Shown here: piece after piece, positions 54,287 to 63,084 of the stretch
Numbering within the stretch: position 1 is the stretch's first letter
How the letters are laid out: each line of letters begins with the position of its first letter
Origin: Lactarius indigo
Lineage: Eukaryota; Basidiomycota; Agaricomycetes; Russulales; Russulaceae
Direction: 5' to 3'
DNA: 64,000 bases
NCBI GenBank assembly: GCA_025766275.1
Contig: JAFKAC010000022.1
Span: 124,001-188,000 of the forward strand
The notes under the pieces: model-generated
Database searches by the model: none
What the model was told of the DNA's origin: nothing
The model's input: only the letters and a program-made list of their open reading frames with translations
Program-made: the position numbers and the translations under genes

Positions 54287-54864
54287 TGTTATGATCCGAC
54301 GCTTCGGACCTAAGCCACAGTATGTCTCCACCCTGCTTTCCCCTTTCTGTACCATACCTTGTTACCAAAGGAGCTACGTTCACTAGTGGCGCTGTTACTT
54401 TGATCCGAACTTCTGTTTACTCTGTTTAGTCTCTTTGATATTGTGTGGACTTGTGTTCATGTTGTTTGGAACCCTGTCCTATATAAACCTGTACCATAGA
54501 CCGTAGGAAGCCAGACTTGGCTTCGTTTGCAATCTAGCAACCTTGCCTCCATACTTTGGTGTGACCCTGCCTTATCCCTCTCTTCTTGTGCACCCCCTAC
54601 CTCAGTCCCTAACCAGGACACTTCGAAGTCTTTGCAGTTGAACTATATCAACGCGTTACACCTGTTATACTCTGTGCACTAGCAAGATCAAGTGTAGAGA
54701 AGTGTTAGACACTTCGGACGAGGAGTCCTACATTACAGAGTAGTGCTGCACCTTGTGCCACACTTTACCACTCGTATTTCATAGCAATAAGACAACAGAG
54801 GTCTTCGCTTGATACTTGTGCGATTCAGAACCTTTAGAATCCACGCCCCTGCTAGGGCGTAACA
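54287..54864 (+). repeat. 5' LTR of gypsy-6
   Basis: TGTTATGATC to GCGTAACA. No ATG between the predicted RNA start and the LTR end. Confidence 0.94.
54480..54523 (+). promoter_or_regulatory. TATA box and predicted RNA start, gypsy-6
   Basis: TATATAAA (54480-54487), with AGACTTGGCTT (54513-54523) 33 nt downstream. Preceded by a partial inverted copy, AAGCC. Confidence 0.68.
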
Positions 54865-54865
54865 T

Positions 54866-54876
54866 AAGCCAAGTCT
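54866..54876 (+). other. primer-binding site of gypsy-6
   Basis: AAGCCAAGTCT one base after the LTR, 11/11 complementary to AGACTTGGCTT at 54513-54523. The sequence differs from the other Gypsy elements but the pairing is kept. Confidence 0.75.
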
Positions 54877-55071
54877 ACAACTTCCAACACACCAAGACAC
54901 TACTGCCACACAGCAGAGTGGGCGACGATCCAAGAGGACGCATCAGCCAACAACCAGACACTCCATAGAACCCAGAAACGACGGCATAGCCGGGCGACGG
55001 ATCCTCCTTGACACAAGAAGCCGCTTCAGCCATCCCCTTACACAAACCAGCACCCAAGACAGACCACAATC

Positions 55072-56763
55072 GTGGCTAGCATCAGTGTCACCTTTGAATC
55101 AGACAACGATTGGACCCCAGTCACAACCAGAACACAAGACGACCTCCCACACCACGTTAAAAGCAGTCAACTAGGAAAAGGAGCTCGCTGGGCCACAACA
55201 TCAGGCAGACCACCTTGCTACAAGTGCCTCATCAAAGGTGAACTCAGACCAGTGGAATTCATCAACAACAACTGGTACATCCTCCGATACTTTCAGAATA
55301 CATACCACACCAGAGCCATAAACATCACACCACACAGATTTGCTGAAGGACTAGGCTGGTGGAACGAAGAAGACGAACAGAACCCAGAAACACCCACACA
55401 ACAATCATCCTCAGCACCAAGAAACACTAGGGGAACATACGGACTACAACAAGACTCATCAGAAGAAGAACCCAGCTCAGACGAAGCGGAATCACACTCA
55501 GAACTATCCCACTCCTCAGGACACCGCCTAGACATCACAGTACCCACACAAGCTTCGTCACAAGCCAGCCCCACTATCCCTATCTGGATAGAACCATCCC
55601 CAGCGGAAGAAGGATTCCCAGCCCCACTACCACCAATCAGATTGCCCCCCCCAGTCGAACCACCCCAGATCCCCATCACACCACAGCCAACACTTATCAT
55701 GTCAGCCATAAACGCCACAGGCACTGGCACAGGTACCGGCTCAAGCACCGGAACAGGAGGAACACCAACAACGAGCTCAGGGGGACTCAAAGGAGCACCC
55801 CCTACTCCGTTCACCGGAGACAGAACAGAGAGTGGTCAGTTCAAAAGAGAACTACTACGATATATCAAGTTAAATAGCGAGAATGAACTCATCAAAGAAC
55901 CTTATGCACGGGTACTATTCGCCCTTACAATGTTCAAAGGACCCGGTGTACAGCTGTGGGTCAACCAAACCGAAGATGACATGGAAGCGGCACTAGCAGA
56001 CCCCACCAAAGCCCTCACCAAAAACAGCAAAGATCTTTGGGACGGTTTTCTCGACACCTTCGACAGAGACTGGACCGACACTCTAAACAAAGAAAGAGCC
56101 TATCAGAAGCTCATCAGTTTAACGATGCAGGGCGGAGCATTGGACAGTTACATCCTCGACTTCGAACACCTTGCAGGAATAGCAGGATGGGCAAGAGATG
56201 CCCCTGGAACGGTGGAATTCTTCAAAAGAGGACTACCCACAGGACTGTATCGTGCTTGCCTTATGCGAACCACCATCCCAAACACCATGGACGAGTGGCA
56301 AACCGCTGCCAGAGCAGAACACCAACGCTGGAAGCTACTAAAAGCCAGACCAGGGAATAGAAACCCAGGGCCAACTCAGAATGTCCACCAAGGACGACCA
56401 AAGCGAGACCCAAATGCGATGGATGTAGATGCCACCACCTCCACCCCCTTTAAGAAGCTTACTGAAGAAGAAAAGAAAGCCCTCATGAAAGAAGGACGCT
56501 GCTTCAAATGCAGACAACAAGGACACATGGCTAGGAACTGTCAACGACAAAACACCACCAATCAAACCAAAGCCAGAGCCACAGACACCCAAGAAGTGGA
56601 CACTGCACCCCCATACACCCCAGAAGCAAGCACCTCATCAGTGGCTGCTACCACAACCGAAGATAAAGTCCGACAAGCCCATGCACTTGTCCAAGGCATG
56701 ACTGAGGATGAAAAGAGACGCTACTATGCCTTAGATCAGGATTTTTGCGATGCTGACCTGTGA
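55072..56763 (+). CDS. gypsy-6 Gag
   Basis: 563 residues from GTG at 55072 (A at -3, G at +4). The first ATG of the predicted RNA in any frame is in this frame at 55699 (residue 210) and would give a 354-residue Gag. The first 209 codons still look coding: LRPVEFINNNWY matches the FRPVEFNFDHLCW domain of the other Gags. A Ser/Glu-rich then Pro-rich linker (about 105-205) leads to a Gly/Thr stretch, the capsid-like region (about 245-430) and a CCHC knuckle CFKCRQQGHMARNC (about 477-490). It should form the particle and bind element RNA. The stop TGA overlaps the opening of pol in another frame. Confidence 0.9.
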   Translation: MASISVTFESDNDWTPVTTRTQDDLPHHVKSSQLGKGARWATTSGRPPCYKCLIKGELRPVEFINNNWYILRYFQNTYHTRAINITPHRFAEGLGWWNEEDEQNPETPTQQSSSAPRNTRGTYGLQQDSSEEEPSSDEAESHSELSHSSGHRLDITVPTQASSQASPTIPIWIEPSPAEEGFPAPLPPIRLPPPVEPPQIPITPQPTLIMSAINATGTGTGTGSSTGTGGTPTTSSGGLKGAPPTPFTGDRTESGQFKRELLRYIKLNSENELIKEPYARVLFALTMFKGPGVQLWVNQTEDDMEAALADPTKALTKNSKDLWDGFLDTFDRDWTDTLNKERAYQKLISLTMQGGALDSYILDFEHLAGIAGWARDAPGTVEFFKRGLPTGLYRACLMRTTIPNTMDEWQTAARAEHQRWKLLKARPGNRNPGPTQNVHQGRPKRDPNAMDVDATTSTPFKKLTEEEKKALMKEGRCFKCRQQGHMARNCQRQNTTNQTKARATDTQEVDTAPPYTPEASTSSVAATTTEDKVRQAHALVQGMTEDEKRRYYALDQDFCDADL

Positions 56764-56786
56764 GAGCTGACAGGGAGGCCAATTCA

Positions 56787-59700
56787 ATGTATAGTGTTCG
56801 CGATAGTGCTATGACAATCAAAGTCCTCGTTCACCTTTACTACAAAGAAGCTCGCATAAATGTGCTGCTGGACAGCGGTGCAACAGACAACCTAATCGAC
56901 CGAAACCTAATCCAAAAACTTGGACTAGGAACCACTCCTCTGAAACCACCCAGATTGGTCCGGAATGTAGATGGATCGCTAAACAAAGATGGCACCATGA
57001 CAGAAACATGCCAGCTATGGATAAAAAGAGGAGAAGAAGAAACTCCTTTCCAGTTTTTTGTAACCAGCCTAGGGGAAGACAGAATGATCTTCGGATACCC
57101 CTGGTTCGAACACGAAAACCCAGACATAGACTGGAAGAAACAAGAGCTGAAAGGAGAAGCTGTTACCATCCTGACAGGAGGGTACCGCTTCCGAAGAAAG
57201 CGACACCAAGAAGCGAAAGCGGCAGCAACCAAAACAACCTTCGACCCAGTAAAAGAAACTGCAATCCCAGAAGAATACCAGTGCCACAACAAAGTATTCT
57301 CAGACGAAGAAGCACAGCGCTTTCCCCCAGAAAGAGAAGAAGACCATCCCATCACATTGCGACCAGATGCACCCAACAAGATCAACTGCAAAATCTACCC
57401 CTTGACTCCAGAAGAGGACAAGGAGTTGAAGGCATATCTCGACGAAAACATAGCAAAAGGATACATCTATGAAGGAAGCTCCCCCTACGCTTCCTCCTTC
57501 TTCTTCAGAAAAAAAACAGATGGAGGGTTGCGCCCTATCCTGGACTACAGACCCCTAAACACCTGGACAATAAAAGACACTTACCCACTACCTCTCATCT
57601 CCGACATCCTGACCAACTTAAATGGGAAAACACTGTTCTCAAAGTTCGATATCCGGTGGGGGTACCATAATATCCGCATAAAAGAAGAAGACCAGTGGAA
57701 GGCAGCCTTCAAGACACCAAGGGGGCTGTTCATCCCTCGAGTCATGACCTTCGGCCTCACAAATGCACCAGCTACCTTTGCAAGAACCATGAGCAGAATA
57801 CTTCGACCACTTATGGACAAATACCCAAGAGAGCTATTTGTGTACATGGACGATGTCCTAATAGCCACAGAAGAAGATACAGAACGCCACAGACAAATTG
57901 TACACGAATTCTTGGAAATCTGTGAAAAGGAATCTTATTTCCTTAAAGCGTCGAAATGCGTGTTCGAACAAAGAAAGATCCACTACCTAGGCATTGTCAT
58001 TGATGGGTCTCAAATCAAAATCGACCCAAAGAAGGTAGAAGGATTAAAAGACTGGCCAAGAGACATCAAGTCAGTCAAACAAGCAAGAAGCGTGTTGGGA
58101 ACACTAAGCTATCAGCGACCCTTCATCCCCAACTTCGCTCACTTAGCAAGACCCATCACGGACACAATAAAGACGTCAGAAGGACCCTTCAGATGGACAA
58201 AGGAAGCAGCAGAAGCCTTAGAAGCTCTCATCACGCTTGTGTGCAAAGACCCCATCTTATGCCAACCAGATATGGACAAACCTTTCGAACTAGAAGTAGA
58301 TGCCTCCGCTTTTGCTACAGGGGCAATCTTAACACAAAGAGACAGCCGAAACAAACCACAAGCTGTGGGATACTTCTCCAAATCATTTTCCGAAGCGGAG
58401 CGCAACTATGACATCCATGACAGGGAACTCCTGGCAGTAATCAGAGGACTGGAACACTGGAGACACCTTCTTTTAGGATCCCCCCACGAAATCACAGTGT
58501 TTACAGACCACAAAAACCTAGAGTATTATCGCCACCCTCGACAAATCAATAGGAGAGTGGCGCGCTACATCCCCAGACTTGCAGACTATCACATCAAACT
58601 TCACCACAAACCCGGACCCCAAAACCATGCTGATGCCCTGTCAAGACGCCCTGACCACGACACCGGAGCAGGGGATAACACTGATGTAGTAGTCCTGACC
58701 CCAACCATCTTCGCAAACTCCGCTCTCTCCATAAGGATAGATGACCAGGTCATGGCACACCAATTAGACCACCAAGACACTCTGGACGAGTGGGCCGCCC
58801 CCTTCCACCTAGTAAAACAAGGCAAACACTGGTGGAGAGGTGACAAACTGGTGGTTGTGGACAACACACCGCTAAAGAGGGGGGTAATTTCCCTGTTTCA
58901 CGATACAAAAACAGCTGGACACCCTGGAATAACAAAGACCTTGTGGTTAGTGTCACAAGACTTTTGGTGGCCAAACATGAAAGACGACATATCTGCATAT
59001 GTAAAGGGCTGTGCCACATGCCAATCAAACAAGAACTTCCCTGGGAACCCGAAACCACCGATATTCCCCATCAAGACTAACCCAGAAGCACTCCCTTTTG
59101 AAACCATCGCTCTAGACTTTATCACAAAGCTACCCCAATCAGAAGACAATGACACAATTCTCACCATCACGGATCATGACTGTTCCAAAGCAGCCTTCTT
59201 TATCCCATGCAGCGAAACAATAGACGCAGAAGGAGTGGCAAAACTCTATGCCAAAACTGTCCTGCCACACTATGGACTACCAAGAAGGGTCATCTCCGAC
59301 AGAGACCCCAGATTCACAGCGAAATTCATCAAAGAACTGTGCAGAGTGCTTGACATAGAACAGAACATCAGCACAGCATACCACCCACAAACAGATGGAC
59401 AATCAGAGCGAACAAACCAGTGGTTAGAACAGTACCTCCGAATGTTCATAAACCATCAACAAGACAATTGGACGGAGCTACTACCACTGGCACAGTACAC
59501 CCACAACTCCTGGCCAAGCGCAACCACTAAAAAGGCACCCTACGAATTAATCCTTGGGTACATCCCAAGAGTACACCAACCAGAAAGAACGACCACAGTA
59601 CCAGGAACACAAGAGAGATTGGAGCGAATCCAGGAAGCCAGAAGGACCGCCCAAGCAGCAATTACCCATGCACAGTCACTCTACAAAGGATCCTCTCGCT

Positions 59701-61628
59701 TCGAACAACACACAGAAGGAGATAGTGTGTGGCTGGATGCCAGGAACTTGAAAACAACGCACCCTAGTTTCAAGTTAGCCCCAAAAAGATACGGACCCTT
59801 CAGGGTCACAAAGAAGATCTCCGCCACCACATATGCCCTGAAACTTCCCCATCAGTGGCGGATCCACCCAGTATTCCATGCGTCACTCCTGATGCCATAC
59901 AAAGAAACCTCCATACATGGAAAGAACTTTACGGAACCACCCCCAGATCTAGTAGATGGAGAACAGGAGTGGGAAGTCGAGAAAATACTAGAAACAAGAC
60001 GCCACAGGAACCAGTTACAGTTCCTAATCAAGTGGAAGGGATACTCCGATGCACACAACAGTTGGGAACCAGAAAAGAACCTCAACGCCCCAGAACTTAT
60101 TCAGGAACACTTTGAAAGCAACCCCAGAAGCGAAGGAGCAAAGCAATGGTTAAAACGGAAGGAAGTAACAGTACGAACAGCAACCACCTTCCCCACTAGC
60201 TTCCTCACCATGCCCTCTCGCTCCTCCTCTGTAGAACGTCTTGTTGCTCGTGCCATGGAAAGAGGCTCCTTTGATGAAACGCCCTCTGTCACACCTTCCT
60301 CTGGCTATTCCCCCTTCCCAGCACGACCCCCTTCCTTGCCTTCACTCATCCAGGAACCACAACCCATCGATCCCACCATGCCCAGCGTCATAGAAACAGA
60401 AGGAGGAGGAATAGCCCTTCGCGTTCCCCCTCCTGGACACACAGCTCCCCCTACTCCTGAGATACACCGACCTACCACCTCCCCCCCTGATCCTAGAGTG
60501 ACCATGGCTCGTCTCAGTGAAATAATCAACGACCCAATCATGGACGCACTCCCCATTAACTATGAAAGGATGCACATCGCTGCTGAAGAAGATGACGACC
60601 CTGGTTACCCCTTCTTCTTGAATGACCCCTGGAGCAGCCGCTATGTCCACTTCCTCATCCCTGACGACGCTGACCCAACCTCATACATTCGAAAGGATGC
60701 CAAATGGATCAAGATCAGCGAAAACAAAGAGGATGTCATCGGCACCATGGGCAAAAACCTTCCTCACTATGGCCTCCCCCTTTTCCTCCTTCCCAGAAAC
60801 GACGACCCCCACAACCCAGCTCCCCCCATCACCCCAGCTCAGATGCAAAACTTGGACGAAGCTTCCCCCACAGCCAGACAAGTCGATGAAGTCTTAGAAG
60901 ACCTGAAAGATGACCGCCTCACAGCAGAAATCTCCAGGACTCGCCGACTCTTGCGAAACCAGAAGGCCCTCCGAAAGGAGATTGAAGGCCTGTACAAGAC
61001 GATGGAGCCCCTCAAAAGGCACCTCCTCAACATGGACATGCAACTAACCAGCACCCGAAGAAGGCTGCAAGAACACAAGGCCTATGTCCGGATTGCAGAC
61101 CGATGGCTCACACTACACCCCCCTCCTCCGGAAGAAGAAACTCACCCCTTTGAAGTCCACCCCATTCCTGCCCCTGCTCCACCTCGCTACCACTCCATGC
61201 CACGACTCCACGACGAACCAGAAGGACCTAGCCCCTCTGCAGAAAGGAAGAAGAGACGCAAGCGCAGAGCCAACAAGAAGGAGACTGGCACCATTCGACT
61301 TTGTTACAGGTGCCAGTCTGAAGACCACCTCTCCTTCGCCTGCCCTCAAAAACAGAAGTTCTGCTGGAGGTGTTCTAGCACTGACCACTTCCCCTATCAG
61401 TGCCTTTGGCCAGCCCCAGAAGAACGTACTCAGTGGTGTGGCAAGTGTTTTACCAGCAACAGCCACGAAGAAATCAAGTGCCCCAAGTATGAAAATTGTC
61501 GCAAGTGTGGGGCCCATGGTCCCTTCAACTTCCTTCACCAACATCGCTGCCCCCTCCCTCGCGAAAGCACCCCCTCCAATGACGTAGACAACGATGTCTA
61601 TGACCTGATGGACTTTGAAGCACTCTAG
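56787..61628 (+). CDS. gypsy-6 Pol with chromodomain and C-terminal zinc knuckles
   Basis: About 1613 residues from ATG 56787, 23 nt after the gag stop; the frame opens only at 56757, so little room exists for a frameshift. Protease DSGATDN (about 29), RT YMDD (about 353), RNase H ELEVDAS (about 502), integrase finger (HPGITKT to CATCQ) and D,D,E core (TDHDCSK about 796, SDRDPRF about 838, GQSERTN about 874), chromodomain (LIKWKGYSDAHNSWEP, about 1060-1100). Then a 400-residue extension contains HYGLPLF and DDRLTAEISRTRR, comparable to YGKPFY and ESLTTEVTRFR of gypsy-2, and a coiled coil. It ends with CX2CX4HX4C knuckles CYRCQSEDHLSFAC and CWRCSSTDHFPYQC, a CX2CX5HX4C, and a fourth Cys/His cluster (about 1506-1600). 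Confidence 0.93.
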   Translation: MYSVRDSAMTIKVLVHLYYKEARINVLLDSGATDNLIDRNLIQKLGLGTTPLKPPRLVRNVDGSLNKDGTMTETCQLWIKRGEEETPFQFFVTSLGEDRMIFGYPWFEHENPDIDWKKQELKGEAVTILTGGYRFRRKRHQEAKAAATKTTFDPVKETAIPEEYQCHNKVFSDEEAQRFPPEREEDHPITLRPDAPNKINCKIYPLTPEEDKELKAYLDENIAKGYIYEGSSPYASSFFFRKKTDGGLRPILDYRPLNTWTIKDTYPLPLISDILTNLNGKTLFSKFDIRWGYHNIRIKEEDQWKAAFKTPRGLFIPRVMTFGLTNAPATFARTMSRILRPLMDKYPRELFVYMDDVLIATEEDTERHRQIVHEFLEICEKESYFLKASKCVFEQRKIHYLGIVIDGSQIKIDPKKVEGLKDWPRDIKSVKQARSVLGTLSYQRPFIPNFAHLARPITDTIKTSEGPFRWTKEAAEALEALITLVCKDPILCQPDMDKPFELEVDASAFATGAILTQRDSRNKPQAVGYFSKSFSEAERNYDIHDRELLAVIRGLEHWRHLLLGSPHEITVFTDHKNLEYYRHPRQINRRVARYIPRLADYHIKLHHKPGPQNHADALSRRPDHDTGAGDNTDVVVLTPTIFANSALSIRIDDQVMAHQLDHQDTLDEWAAPFHLVKQGKHWWRGDKLVVVDNTPLKRGVISLFHDTKTAGHPGITKTLWLVSQDFWWPNMKDDISAYVKGCATCQSNKNFPGNPKPPIFPIKTNPEALPFETIALDFITKLPQSEDNDTILTITDHDCSKAAFFIPCSETIDAEGVAKLYAKTVLPHYGLPRRVISDRDPRFTAKFIKELCRVLDIEQNISTAYHPQTDGQSERTNQWLEQYLRMFINHQQDNWTELLPLAQYTHNSWPSATTKKAPYELILGYIPRVHQPERTTTVPGTQERLERIQEARRTAQAAITHAQSLYKGSSRFEQHTEGDSVWLDARNLKTTHPSFKLAPKRYGPFRVTKKISATTYALKLPHQWRIHPVFHASLLMPYKETSIHGKNFTEPPPDLVDGEQEWEVEKILETRRHRNQLQFLIKWKGYSDAHNSWEPEKNLNAPELIQEHFESNPRSEGAKQWLKRKEVTVRTATTFPTSFLTMPSRSSSVERLVARAMERGSFDETPSVTPSSGYSPFPARPPSLPSLIQEPQPIDPTMPSVIETEGGGIALRVPPPGHTAPPTPEIHRPTTSPPDPRVTMARLSEIINDPIMDALPINYERMHIAAEEDDDPGYPFFLNDPWSSRYVHFLIPDDADPTSYIRKDAKWIKISENKEDVIGTMGKNLPHYGLPLFLLPRNDDPHNPAPPITPAQMQNLDEASPTARQVDEVLEDLKDDRLTAEISRTRRLLRNQKALRKEIEGLYKTMEPLKRHLLNMDMQLTSTRRRLQEHKAYVRIADRWLTLHPPPPEEETHPFEVHPIPAPAPPRYHSMPRLHDEPEGPSPSAERKKRRKRRANKKETGTIRLCYRCQSEDHLSFACPQKQKFCWRCSSTDHFPYQCLWPAPEERTQWCGKCFTSNSHEEIKCPKYENCRKCGAHGPFNFLHQHRCPLPRESTPSNDVDNDVYDLMDFEAL

Positions 61629-61654
61629 GGAGAGTTGACTTAGAGAGGGGCTCA
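61629..61654 (+). other. gypsy-6 3' spacer and polypurine tract
   Basis: Only 26 bp separate the pol stop from the 3' LTR. AGAGAGGGG is the likely polypurine tract. Confidence 0.65.
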
Positions 61655-62232
61655 TGTTATGATCCGACGCTTCGGACCTAAGCCACAGTATGTCTCCACC
61701 CTGCTTTCCCCTTTCTGTACCATACCTTGTTACCAAAGGAGCTACGTTCACTAGTGGCGCTGTTACTTTGATCCGAACTTCTGTTTACTCTGTTTAGTCT
61801 CTTTGATATTGTGTGGACTTGTGTTCATGTTGTTTGGAACCCTGTCCTATATAAACCTGTACCATAGACCGTAGGAAGCCAGACTTGGCTTCGTTTGCAA
61901 TCTAGCAACCTTGCCTCCATACTTTGGTGTGACCCCGCCTTATCCCTCTCTTCTTGTGCATCCCCTACCTCAGTCCCTAACCAGGACACTTCGAAGTCTT
62001 TGCAGTTGAACTATATCAACGCGTTACACCTGTTATACTCTGTGCACTAGCAAGATCAAGTGTAGAGAAGTGTTAGACACTTCGGACGAGGAGTCCTACA
62101 TTACAGAGTAGTGCTGCACCTTGTGCCACACTTTACCACTCGTATTTCATAGCAATAAGACAACAGAGGTCTTCGCTTGATACTTGTGCGATTCAGAACC
62201 TTTAGAATCCACGCCCCTGCTAGGGCGTAACA
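61655..62232 (+). repeat. 3' LTR of gypsy-6
   Basis: 578 bp, near-identical to 54287-54864, followed by CGCAA. Confidence 0.94.
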
Positions 62233-62237
62233 CGCAA

Positions 62238-63084
62238 GGGGTTCAAAATGGCAGGAGAGGACATCGACAAGTACGTCAACGACTTCGAACAGCTGGCATG
62301 GAAGGCTCACTATCATCTCAACGAACCACAAACCATTGACCTCTTCACGTCGGGGTTGCCCAAGGAGCTGTTCAAAAACACATTCCAGTTTGATGATCCA
62401 GTCACATTCGATGATTGGAAAAGAGCCGTCCTCAAGCGACAGAAGAACTACATACACCTCAAGGCGAGGCTCAACGAGTACAAGAACACGACAACACAGC
62501 CAAAAAAGCAAAGCGGCAACGCGGGATGGACGCTTCCACAGAATCTGCCACAAACCAACCCCTGGGCAATGGACACTTCAGCCGACCGCGCCAAAGTAAG
62601 GCTCGCGGGGTCCGAGGATATCGACTTCAACAAGCTCCCGCATCACAACTGGCCCACGCCGCCATTCCCACCGCGAGGAGGACCTGGAGCTCAAGGGCGA
62701 GGAAGAGGAGGATCTCGAAGGGACCTAAGGAACGTCCTTTGTTATAATTGTCACGCTCCAGGCCACCTCTCACAAAATTGTCCATACCCACGCACCCAGC
62801 AGCAGTGGCCAGCCCCTCCATCCAGCAGCCACATGACCGAAACCACCGGGTACCCTCAAGGGCCCGTCTCGCAGTACGCACCGTCGCAATACACACCATC
62901 GCTGCCAGGATACATGTCGCCGGCGCCAAGCGCAACGCCCGCGCCCCAAATCAACGCGGCAAGCACAAAAACGGCAGGAGAACAGGCGAAGGAATGGCTC
63001 ATGCAGGTGGCCAATAGTACGGATGAGGTGAAAGACCTCATACTTCAAGATTTGTGGGGAAAAGAGGGTTTTCGGGATGCCTGA
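62238..63084 (+). pseudogene. gypsy-5 gag, second part
   Basis: Continues the gypsy-5 Gag after gypsy-6: capsid C-terminal part (YVNDFEQLAWKAHY, LFTSGLPKELF), Arg/Gly-rich linker, zinc knuckle CYNCHAPGHLSQNC and the conserved end WGKEGFRDA. This part has no stop, but it is separated from its own start by an 8-kb element and by upstream stops. Confidence 0.88.
63057..63063 (+). promoter_or_regulatory. candidate -1 frameshift site, gypsy-5 gag-pol
   Basis: TGG GGA AAA in the gag frame gives G_GGA_AAA. The -1 frame runs from here without a stop into the protease, with no ATG at the junction. Confidence 0.55.

Larger units (their letters stand above)
54287..62232 (+). mobile_element. gypsy-6, complete Ty3/Gypsy chromovirus, apparently intact
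   Basis: 578-bp LTRs (54287-54864 and 61655-62232) with about two differences, flanked by CGCAA (54282-54286, 62233-62237). It has a self-complementary primer-binding site, an open gag and an open pol of about 1613 codons with all catalytic motifs. A distinct lineage from gypsy-1 to -5, and the best candidate for an active Gypsy element in the window. Confidence 0.95.
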
